A stretch of 64,000 nucleotides of DNA from NCBI GenBank assembly GCA_902702965.1, contig CACRXP010000314.1, positions 277,039 to 341,038 of the forward strand, in the 5' to 3' direction. Below the pieces are notes generated by a model, which was given only the letters and a program-made list of their open reading frames with translations, was not told where the DNA came from and did no database searches. The translations under genes and the position numbers were made by a program. Numbering within the stretch: position 1 is the stretch's first letter; every line of letters starts with the position of its first letter. Source of the DNA: Spirometra erinaceieuropaei. Taxonomy: Eukaryota > Platyhelminthes > Cestoda > Diphyllobothriidea > Diphyllobothriidae. Positions 55,336 to 64,000 of this stretch are shown one piece after another.

Positions 55336-56050
55336 ACCAAAGAATATCTGTAGATTCCAGTACATTTTATAAATAAAATGTGCTTCATTAAAAATTGAAA
55401 GTATAGCTACTCTATATTTGACTGCACTCTTGGATCACCTTCCAGATCTCATCCAGGATCGGCGTTCCGTAGTAGTCGGCATAACCTACTCTATTAGGAT
55501 CCAAAAATTGTGGAGGGCTCTCTGATATTCCGCCGTACAAGAAAGAAAAAGTTCGATAAATCTTACCATACCGGAGAGTGTGAAATTCTTCCAGTGGCCC
55601 CCGGTTCTTCCTGTCACGCATTGTTTTTATGCAAGATTGCGTTTTTTTCATTGAATTTGGTATACGTGGGACGTCTTCTTTTGACTTGTATCGTCAAAAG
55701 ACGGATCAAACGCTACATCTGCAAGCCGTTTGTAATGTGGAATCTCGAACCAGCTACATAAGCCGCAGGACTTCCGAGACGAAAGGGCGCAGAACTTGTT
55801 AGCTGTTTAAGTCCAGAGATGCTTACACGGGCCAGTATACGAGTACGACAATCAGTCCGAGAAAGCAAAGCGGGAGCTGCGAACTCGAAGGAGCGTGACG
55901 ATGTGAGGCAACTGGTCATTACCGCTGTTTTGGGTAAGCCCCGCGCAATTTATTAATATTAAGTTGCTACTAACGTTGTTTAGGTAGGCTGGTATAGTTC
56001 GGTTTCTGCCTCATTGCTGATTACTACTGACCCTACCCAAATAAACCCGT
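55336..56050. other. no recognised genes
   Basis: Nothing recognised. Confidence 0.4.
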
Positions 56051-56053
56051 CTT

Positions 56054-56330
56054 CTATCGTTTACGCATGAGAGGTAACTGTTGGGGATCAGCAAGCAGTT
56101 CGATCACAGTTATTCCTACACCAGCAGCTTTATGTGTACGCAACACCTTCCGCCTGCCTGCCATAGTAGACAGCCAGCCAGTGTAGGTCGTATTGTCTCT
56201 CGTAGTGTCTACCAAAGACGTCCTTGGTCTTACGACAATCTTGAACCGGAAATACAAACATGGCGCAGTTGGTCCACCACTGGGGTCTACCAGATGGGTC
56301 ATAAGCACTCCATCGAACCGAAGTTCATCA
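56054..56330 (-). other. unidentified minus-strand open frame segment
   Basis: An open stretch continuing left from the PLE-3 RT (GRWRGTDELRFDGVLMTHLV to AAGVGITVIELLA). It does not look like PLE sequence and no family is recognised. Confidence 0.3.
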
Positions 56331-57370
56331 GTGCCTCGCCACCTGCCATTCTCTGTCGCTGCGGACCGGGTGATTGATCTCGTAATCAAGAATACCGTGA
56401 GCAGAAGTTTCTTTGCGGCAAATTGCTGTGATAAATGTCCCATCAGTCTTTTGCTGTACGAGGATGTCAAGAAAATGGGGTCTGTTGTCAACTTCTTTTG
56501 CGAACGTAAAGGCTATTCCTGGTAGCGTCGAGTTAATAACGCGGTGGAGTGTTTCAAAATGATACATTTTTACGATAACGAACGTGTCATAAACACAGCA
56601 TACCCATAATTTGGAGTCAAATAATGGTAAGGCTGTCGCCTCTGATTTTTGCATCGAACCTCATCTAGGAAGCAATAAACTTGTTACCCTATAGGAGTTC
56701 TCCTTAGCTGTTGACAGTATTCTTGTAAGAATGGAAAATTGGTTTCCAGACAGAGATCCAAGAGTTAAAGTTAAGCAGATGTTGGAACATCTATGCCATT
56801 GGACTTTAGTCATTCTTCTGCGTATTGCCTTCCCAACTCAAATGGTATGGACGCAGCGAGAGAGAGAGAGGGAGAGAGAGCGAGTCAACATTGGGGGATA
56901 CCATTATTTCGTCTGCAGCAATGATGAGTCCTTGTAATTCATTCATAAATGCAATATAATTCTCAATTGATGTAGCATAATCCCTTGTCAATGGATGGAG
57001 TTCGTAGAATAGTCACTTATAGATCTTGTAATTGGATGTACCGGTTAGCGATACTATATGTTGCAGTGGTACTTCAAATTTGTGCACCGTGGACAGCCCA
57101 AAGATTTTAGCTATAATTGGCTCAGATTGTCGCAGTGATTTGCAATATCTCTTGACATTTTTGTCTTCCCTCTAAGACGCTTAAGTACCCTTTTAGCGGC
57201 TGAATTCTGTGCCACAGTAGGGTCTACGTTAAGAAGTTTATAGGTTAATTTGTCTTCTAACAATGACAGCATATTTTCATTGTAATCTTCTTTGTTCACT
57301 ATGACAGTTGAGCCTCCTTTGTAATTCATGCGTGTGAATTGGAAACTGGGCATCCTAAGAAGCATGATTT
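56331..57370 (-). pseudogene. PLE-3 reverse transcriptase, minus arm of a head-to-head pair
   Basis: Minus strand, in order: YKGGSTVIVNKEDYNENML (57330-57270, the RT N-terminal motif), ENYIAFMNELQGLIIAADEI, GRQYAEE and NGIDVPTSA (about 56825-56780), LLDLCLET, KSEATALPLFDSKLWVC, DTFVIVKM (catalytic region, YVDD damaged to CVYD) and FAKEVDNRPHFLDILVQ. A GA-rich run (56857-56883) interrupts it; several stops. Confidence 0.8.
56857..56883 (+). repeat. (GA)n run
   Basis: AGAGAGAGAGAGGGAGAGAG-type run replacing the RT catalytic-Asp segment in the minus-arm PLE-3 copy. Confidence 0.85.
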
Positions 57371-57791
57371 TAAAGGCAAAGGAGGCTCAACTGTCATATT
57401 GAACAAAGAAGACTACAATGCAAATATGCTATCATTGTTAGAAGACAAATTAACCTATTAACCTCTTAACGCACACCCTACTATAGGGAAGAATTCAGCT
57501 ATAAAAAGGGTAGTTAAGCGTCTTACAGAAAGATACAAATATCAGGAGATATTGCCAAATCCCTGCGACAATCTGAACCAAATATAGCCAAGATCTATGG
57601 ACTGTCTAAGGTACACAAACCTGAAGTACCACTGCACCCGATAATATCGTTAATCGGTACGTCCAATTACAAGATTTCTAATTGATCATGAAGCATCATT
57701 CGAAGATTCCATTGCATTTCTGAATGAATTTGGAGGGCGCGTTATTTCTGCGGGTGAAATAATGGTATCCTTCGAGGTGGACTCTCTGTAG
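57371..57791 (+). pseudogene. PLE-3 reverse transcriptase, plus arm, first part
   Basis: GGSTVILNKEDYNANMLSLL, then KNSAIKRVVKRLTERYKYQ, YGLSKVHKPEVPLHPIIS in a shifted frame (the PLE LPKIHK-type motif), and FEDSIAFLNEFGGRVISAGE with IMVSFEVDSL. It breaks at the LTR-like block and resumes at 58297. Confidence 0.82.
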
Positions 57792-58292
57792 TGTCCAGCC
57801 ATCATAACCGGTCTGACGTCATTGTTCAAGACCTCGCTGCCTCAAGGTCATTCGTCCCTTGCAGCGAACTGTCCCAGACGATCTGACCTGAAGCCACTCG
57901 ACCGACTACAGCTCGGACACAATTGCGTCCACACAGCGTCGCAGCTGCCCATGCGGCCACTTGAACGCACCCCACCCCCTGCAACCACAACCTAAGACAC
58001 TGGGACATCACCCCTCGGCAAATGCTACACGCGCTGACTGGACACCACTTGAACTTGGTCCACGAACCTACAAACATGAACTTGGCCCATGAACCAACTC
58101 AGGCCTGACTGGACGCAGCCAACGCCAGTCCTGGCTTCGCCAGTAGCCACCGCCGCCTGAGAGGACAACTCTGGGTTCTGTGAACAATAAAACCCTCATC
58201 CTGGTCCCTTTTACCGTTTCTCCTTACAACTTGGGATCTGACCCGACGATGGTAACGCAGACTGCACTTACTCTCGCCGCATAACCGCTACA
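57792..58292 (+). repeat. solo LTR-like block inserted in PLE-3
   Basis: 501 bp beginning TGTCCAGCC and ending GCTACA (TG...CA), with AATAAA at 58187 after CTGGGTTCTGTGAAC. It splits the PLE-3 frame between VDSL and FTSMPLEL. A relative lies inverted at 30345-30832. Flanking bases do not form a clean target duplication, so the borders may be off by a few bases. Confidence 0.65.
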
Positions 58293-58480
58293 TCTCCATT
58301 CACGTCCATGCCACTAGAGTTGGCAAGGCAATACGCAGAAAAACTACTACAGTTCAGTGGCCTAGATGTTCCAACATCTGCTTAGCTTGAACTCCTGGAT
58401 CTTTGTCTGGAAAGGAGCTCGTCGTTCTAACAATAATACTGTCGACAGCGTACAATACTCGGATCAGTTTGGGCAGAGCA
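58293..58480 (+). pseudogene. PLE-3 reverse transcriptase, plus arm, second part
   Basis: FTSMPLELARQYAEKLLQFS and GLDVPTSA, then LELLDLCLE after a stop, continuing the RT beyond the LTR block and matching the minus arm at 56700-56850. Confidence 0.8.
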
Positions 58481-58845
58481 AATATTTCAGGTGAACACAC
58501 GGAACTGGGAGCCGACGCTCGCGGAACACCGGGAGGTGGCGACCCAGAGTCACGTGACCAACGTCGAACACTGCCTTACCGAGGCTGAAGACTACTTACG
58601 CAAAACAGGAAGGGGGAGGTTAAAATTAGTCAGCGCAAAACTGGCAGGTCAGAGTTCGTGCTTCCAGCACGGCTATAATACGAGCAGATGTCATGACCGA
58701 ATAGATAAAAAACCAACAGGAACAGCAACCGTGCTACTCTGATGACGAAAACGAGGAAGTTTCTGAAACTTCAGTACGAATGCAGTTTGCTACATGAACT
58801 CCCCGCCTCTCCATTTTCGCCTCATTCGGAAGATGACAAACGCGA

Positions 58846-59000
58846 TATGCCATTGTATATGCCCGATCACAACCGACAGGACAACGAGCCCGTGGCTGAA
58901 CGATTAGGACGTTGGATTTCTAACCAACAGACTGTGGGACCGAGCCTCGGGGTTTAAAAATCTGGGTCTGGGTATGGCTGACTGAAACGGCCATTCAATT
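58846..59000 (+). mobile_element. SINE head fragment
   Basis: CCATTGTATATGCCCGATCA leader and CCCGTGGCTGAACGATTAGG head; box B is decayed, and the body is cut at AACGGCCATTC. Confidence 0.55.
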
Positions 59001-59264
59001 CTCGGCAGAAACCCAACAGGCGGCAATCTACTCGCAAAGAGGGAACAAGAGAAATCCTCCCGTTTGTCGATATAGGTTTGCAAGGCGAGTTGCGGTAAAC
59101 CTCGCAACCAGCGCCGACAGAAAAGATCCAACGCCGAGATCCCCCTCAATTGTGGAAGCTAACATCCTGCGGTTCACAAAAGAGCCCGTGTTCGGACTCT
59201 CTTTCGGTATTGTAGCATCTGCGTAAGGAATAATTAGCTTACTTATATCGATCACTCCGACTCA

Positions 59265-59678
59265 ACGGATAGCCAACAAACTTTGTGAAAAATGGTCTCC
59301 GGCCCGTTTTCGAATGAAGAACTGGTGGTGTCGAATTTATGAAGCAAACGCCTGGAAATCAAACCGGTTTAGCATCTGTGTCGTCCACAAGCCAATGTTC
59401 TCCACTTTTACGTAGTCATACGGGCAAATGACTTGGAACTCGCATTAACGAACATAATCTGCGTATTCAAAGAGGTGACCCGTTGTCTCTCGTGTTTGCG
59501 TACGCACTTGGATGTGATTACTGTTTTAATTTGAACGGTACTGAAGTGATCGCCACAGCTAGCGCCATAAAAACACGGGAATACCTGGGAGCTTGGTACT
59601 CCGATGCGTAGAGCGCCAACCGCCATCTCGACCTAGACGTCCCCTTCGAGAGTCTAACATTACGACTCACCGACTGAC
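59265..59678 (+). pseudogene. PLE-6 endonuclease relic
   Basis: In one frame: GTRINEHNLRIQRGDPLSLV (59438-59497), FNLNGTEVIATASAIKTREY, LGAWYSDA, a TAG, SANRHLDLDVPFESL and a TGA at 59676-59678. These are the middle and end of a PLE GIY-YIG domain; two internal stops. Upstream (59265-59425) is a linker-like piece (FSICVVHKPMFSTFT). Distinct from the other PLE families here. Confidence 0.7.
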
Positions 59679-59867
59679 ACCCATCGTAAAAACAACAGCC
59701 CTGCTATGCAGAATCTCACCGACATGACATTCCCCTTCCCGGACACGGCGAGTCACAAAGTAAACCCGCAATACCTCTCGTCGATTCCGGCCCACATCAC
59801 AACACAGTGCACACCCCTCCCCTCCAAACGAAAGTGCGACAATCCAATCTCTCACTGTTCATTCCGT

Positions 59868-59902
59868 CTGATGACAGATTGGTGTATCCAGCTTGAAAAT
59901 TC
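59868..59902 (+). ncRNA. hammerhead-like ribozyme motif, PLE-6
   Basis: CUGAUGA, one C, helix AGAUUGG/CCAGCUU (one mismatch), GAAAAUUC. It sits 190 bases after the endonuclease, as in other PLE copies. The helix III position is AAUU, self-complementary like ACGU in PLE-2 and PLE-7. Confidence 0.45.
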
Positions 59903-60229
59903 TCAACTATAACTCTGTTCCTCTGACTAACCTCGTCTTATTATACCATCACTGAATTCATACTACCTTAATTTTCCAAAATATATATGTATTTGAAAAA
60001 ATAAGTTCATTGAGAAAGCAGACGAACATCATTTTGTAACTTCTCAACACTGACTTACTAGGTCGTTGTCAGACGACAGCAAATGTGGAAACCAGTTAAA
60101 TTTTCAAACGTACCTGAGCAATCGGTACTGCTTAGTCATTCCTGCCAATAAGCCACCGCTGTTGGCTGATATCTCGCTAGGACTGACTGTCACCTTTTCC
60201 ACTTTCCCTTAACATTGTTGCGCATGGAG

Positions 60230-61330
60230 CCTAGTTCGATGTGCCGATCAATGCATGACCTTCAGCAATTTCCAGCCTTTCTTAGATTAACAGACATCAA
60301 CAGTGCGTGTTTTGTCACAGGCAAATTTGTGTCCAGTCTTCAGCGTAGGCACGGCTAATTGATGTTCCTGCATGCTTGTAGAGTTAGGCTTTCCAACTTG
60401 ACCATAGTATACCGCGTTGTAAGTGTCGCACGGAATTATGTAGCCGACTTCCTTCTTACCTAACTAACCAGTACTATTATTAGGATACACAAACTAGTTT
60501 CGTGATGTAGTCATCTGTTTGTAGGCCACTTGGATTTTGTGCTTCCCCAGATGTCCTTCAACGAGTTTGGACACATTATTAGTGTACGAAAGTGATCGCC
60601 AATTTTTTGGTTTGGGCGCCTGACCGGAACAATCAAGTTCCTTGTCTTCTTCTTTTAACTCATATCGTCTCATGCATCGACGTACAAAGTCTCTGGGGTG
60701 GGTCATTTGTGAGACCTTTTGCAGAAATAATTAAGTTTTATTTAGTGGCCTTAGTTGTAATAGCAGTGCGTTTTTGTTCGACCAAGTAGGCCGTTAACAG
60801 CACTCCATTTGTTAGAGATAGGGTGATTTATCTTGTAATGTAGAATAACATCTGCATAAGTTTCTTTGCGGGAAACTGATGTGTGAAATGTCCCTTCAGT
60901 CTTTCTCTGTAGGAGGACATCAAGGAATGGGAGTTTGCTGTCAGCTTCATTTCCAAGCATAAATGTGATGCTTGGTAGTGTTGATTTAATCACTCTGAAA
61001 AGCATTTCTAGTTAATCCCCTTTAACGACAACAAGATTATCATCTACCTCGCGCACGCATGACTTGAGTTTAGGTGATTGTAGACCGTAACTTCTGACTT
61101 TTGAACCCTGACTTCAGAAGGAAAACCAGAGCTGGGTGACCCCACAAGGGTTCCCTTCAGTTGTTGTGTAGTATTCTGTGTGAATAAAAAGTTCGTATCC
61201 AGACAAAAGTCCAAGAATTCAAACCAAACAGAGGTAACAATAGGGAGAGGGCCCCCAAATAACCGTTGCCTAGAAATAATACCTACTATATCCATTTCAG
61301 TAGGTTATAGCCCTGAATATTTGTTGTTTC
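60230..61330 (-). pseudogene. PLE-3 relic (RT end, linker, endonuclease)
   Basis: Minus strand: FLDFCLDTNFLFTQNTTQQL (61220-61160) with GTLVGSPSSGF for the MGSPxSG motif, VIKSTLPSITFMLGNEADSK with LPFLDVLLQRK (60990-60915), the linker SYTNNVSKLVEGHLGKHKIQ (60593-60534), then GYIIPCDTYNAVYYGQVGKP (about 60450-60390) and TGHKFACDKTRTVDV of the endonuclease. Frameshifts and stops throughout, but all domains are in order. Confidence 0.8.
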
Positions 61331-61439
61331 ATCCGACCTCAGTTTCATCTGACCTGCAGACACAGGAACATTTGTGTCGTAGGACTGAATACGTTCTTCC
61401 GTACAATGCGTTACTAAATAAAGTGGTTTAGACGTGCGT

Positions 61440-62215
61440 CCCCAAAACGGGTCACGTGATAGATGCGTTGGACCAACACGGGGGCCATATTGGATTCTGG
61501 CGGCGTTGCCAGCTATGCGCACCATAGCAAATGCCAACATTCGTGTTGCGGTGGCTGGCGCAGTTGCTGGTTCATGTCACGCTATTTGGGATCCCTGCTG
61601 CCTCCCCACTTTTGTCGCTGGTTAAAATCCTGGTAATGTGGTCACTTCGGGGTCAAAAATAGTCGGAAATGGTGTGGTCGAAAAACTGAGGTTCCCAAGT
61701 CAGAAGTCAGGCAAGACGGGTTGGGTTGGATAACTTTTACTGCTAAGGAAGTGCGTACACAAAGCTCTGCAAGTAGTCACCGCAAGCGGGCTGTCCAGGC
61801 AAGCTGTGTTGTGTGTCCGCAGTCGAGGGGCTCAGATCTAGCTCGTGAGTCCGCCTTTCGTTATCCCAGCGTCCGCCAGCCAATCAGGGGGTGGACAGCG
61901 TTGATTGGTTTCGAGCACACTCGGGACTAGTGACAAGCCTCGCGCGTCCCAGCAGCGGATCGATAAGGAGTGTAAGGCGGACGGGAAGGCAGCGGGACAA
62001 AGGCGGAGGGCAAGGAGACACGAACTGCCACGTGTTTGTTGTGGATCAGGGGTGTGGTGGCACGTCTAGGTGCGGCTCTGGCCGCGCCAGCCACCTGGGC
62101 CCTCTGCCGTCTCCGATCTTCTTGACTACATCTTGACATCGAGCGGGGTAGATGCTGCGTAAGTATACTCCAATTATAAATTAATTCGCGCGTAAGTCAC
62201 CGTGTCTGCCTTCAC
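61440..62215 (+). repeat. dispersed GC-rich repeat, copy 2
   Basis: GATGCGTTGGACCAACACGG (61460) and the CTTGACTACATCTTGACATC to GGTAGATGCTGCGTAAG end parallel 35050-35690. Non-coding, class unknown. Confidence 0.45.
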
Positions 62216-62219
62216 CTTG

Positions 62220-62611
62220 GCTTGGCCACGACAGTCGAGCTATCGATAGGGACGTGAAGAGAACGGTGACATCCAAGGATACCATTATCTCGCCCGCAAC
62301 AATGTTTGATCCTCATCGTTTGTTCATAAACTACGGAATTATCGACTGAGGTTTCATTATCCTTTGTCAATAGACGAGGTAATAGCAATTTTGCAATAGC
62401 CATAATTACAAAATGGCTATACTATCGGCCGCAGTGGTATTACAAATTTGTACAATTTAGCATTCTGTGGATCTTAGCGATGGTAGATTCAGTTTGTTTA
62501 AGGGATTTAAAATGCCACTCGACAGTTGTCTCTTCCCCTTGAGACACTTCTGCACTTCATCACTTCTGTTTTGATTGGGTTCATAGTAAAAGGCTTATTG
62601 GCTGATTTGTG
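62220..62611 (-). pseudogene. PLE-3 RT fragment
   Basis: Minus strand: LTKDNETSVDNSVV, then GEIMVSLDVTVLFTSLSI across frames, equivalent to the first catalytic region of the plus arm at 57750. Separated from the element's N-terminal part by a SINE dimer. Confidence 0.7.
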
Positions 62612-62992
62612 AAGACGGCTAATAAGCCAGAAATGGCCATTCCAGTCTCCCTGGTCTTTATCGGTAATGCCATTTTTCCCATATCATGCGTCGTTGTGCG
62701 ACTGCTGGTTGGCCTCGGGAGAGAGCCCGTAAGGCGCAACGGAACGAGTGAGTTCCGTATGAACGATCGGTGAACGCCCCCTACCATTGTATTTTCCCGA
62801 TCGAAACCGAGAGGGCAACGGGCTCGTGGCCCGGTGGGTAGAAGAGTGGACTTCTAACTAACAGGTCGCGATTTCGAGCTTCGGGTGTCCCACACTTCGG
62901 GGTTGTGTATGACTGGCTGACGACGGCTAATAAGCGAGAAATGGCCATTCCAGTCTCCCTTGTCTTTGTCGACAATGTCATTCTGGTTGATT
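62612..62992 (+). mobile_element. tRNA-derived SINE dimer inserted in PLE-3
   Basis: Body, linker (GTCGTTGTGCGACTGCTGG), end (GAACGCCCCCTACCATTG), then a second unit with head (GTGGCCCGGTGGGTAGAAGAG; box B CGATTTCGAGC) and body ending ACAATGTCATTCTG. Confidence 0.75.
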
Positions 62993-63530
62993 TGTCTTGT
63001 AAAAAAACAGCATATTTCATTGTAATTTGCCTTGGTCAAAATCGCAGTCAAGTGTTCACAGCGAGGAAAATAAGGTCATTAAAAGTTTTTAAGATCTTTA
63101 ATGCATTCATTTCCTCGTGTGATAGTGCCGAAAAACAGTCTTGGTTCTTTAGGGCATGTGCGGTGTTAGTTCTGATTGTGTAGGGTTCACCGTTCGTAAG
63201 GTTTTCTGATGATATGGTAGACTCTAAGTTCGCAAGGAAATCTAAATAGTTCAGGTCTGAAGAATTTTATTTTATTCCCGTAGAAAGCGCATTCTCTTCG
63301 ATGACAGATTTAGCACTTTCTTTGAACATTTCCGGTTTGATTAAATTCGCTGAGAAAGCGTTGCGAAATAGTGTAAAGTATTTGAAAACTTCTCAGCTTT
63401 TAAGTAAAATCCCGTTGACAGTCCACCCACTGGTGACAGATTCCGAGCTTTCCCCGTCCAACCCATCGGCAGTTCGGCTCAAGAGCGTCTTCCACCTTTC
63501 CATCGTCTTTGTTTGTATTCCCTCCATATA
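62993..63530 (-). pseudogene. PLE-3 N-terminal region
   Basis: Minus strand: SANLIKPEMFKESAKSVIEE, YLDFLANLESTISSENLTNG, then FSALSHEEMNALKILKTFND and LIFLAVNT before a TGA at 63047. This is the PLE region just before the RT (the usual next motif is the DKGG block, missing here). Confidence 0.68.
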
Positions 63531-64000
63531 AGCAGCTGTCCAAATTTAAAGATCGGCATCCCAAAAAAAAAATAATTTGAAGATAGTAGGTTTTTTTGGC
63601 AAACGAAAGAACTTTATGAGTTAATTTCCGAAGTCAGTTACCCTTGACGTCGTCAGACTAGGGAAAATGTATAAAAACTATCGAAATTCCAAAAGTACCC
63701 AAAAAATAAATATCCCTTGGGGGATCCAGCCAGTAAACGTTCGCCGCATACATTATTGTGCATCGATTGGTTCTCTGCATGGGATTCTAAATCAGATATC
63801 CAGGGCAATGCAGTGGAAGGCCGTTTCCTGGCAGTAATCATGTTTTTTCCAATAGATTGAGGCGTTTATTGATAGCAAATAATGTCTGTTTTGACTGCGT
63901 TAATTGATCTAAGCCGGGTTTCCCACAGGTCTCTACATAGTGATGGAAGGAATGTATTTTTTGACAGTGAATACTACTGATCTCCCAAGTTTTTCTGGGC
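63531..64000. other. no recognised genes
   Basis: Nothing recognised to the window end. It may be the upstream part of the minus-strand PLE-3. Confidence 0.4.

Overview
This is a eukaryotic, repeat-dominated genomic window, most likely from a flatworm and probably a tapeworm of the diphyllobothriidean type. That placement is inferred from the mix of Penelope-like, CR1-like and tRNA-SINE elements and the general character of the one host gene; no marker here fixes the species. There are two assembly gaps (10994-11837 and 23867-24129). No operons, bacterial signals or CRISPR arrays are present.

Only one convincing host gene was found: a two-exon translationally controlled tumour protein (TCTP) gene at 26426-27064 (+). 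It carries a 51-bp tandem duplication of its 3' splice acceptor. The flanks (24.1-26.3 kb and 27.3-29.5 kb) are the least repeat-laden part of the window.

Nearly everything else is transposable elements. At least seven lineages of Penelope-like elements (PLEs; reverse transcriptase plus GIY-YIG endonuclease) occur; I call them PLE-1 to PLE-7. They lie at 0-1.3, 3.0-4.4, 7.0-7.8, 9.7-12.1, 17.5-18.5, 31.5-32.5, 36.7-37.2, 38.9-40.0, 46.4-47.1, 48.8-50.8, 51.8-53.1, 53.8-55.3, 56.3-58.5, 59.3-59.9, 60.2-61.3 and 62.2-63.5 kb. Their terminal repeats carry TATA-like boxes and hammerhead-ribozyme-like motifs. Five PLE pairs are fused head-to-head with both 3' ends pointing outward. The best-preserved PLE frame is at the left edge (700 to 1, minus strand).

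CR1-like LINEs occupy 13.2-17.5 and 19.7-23.7 kb and are themselves interrupted by another LINE and by a SINE. A decayed 3' LINE segment recurs as an inverted copy at 8.1-9.1 kb. Further LINE 3' ends lie at 12.2, 18.6, 29.5 and 40.8 kb. A tRNA-derived SINE family is scattered through the window, often as dimers. DNA transposons include a GC-rich TIR element (603-bp and 1547-bp forms), an outer foldback element at 42.0-44.8 kb, and a 417-bp MITE with telomere-like internal repeats and a perfect 8-bp target duplication at 53.9-54.4 kb. One solo-LTR-like block lies at 57.8-58.3 kb with a relative at 30.3-30.8 kb.

The elements are nested (SINE in PLE, MITE in PLE, LTR in PLE, LINE in LINE, TIR element in PLE tail), which gives a relative insertion order. 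Most element frames carry stops or frameshifts and are annotated as relics.
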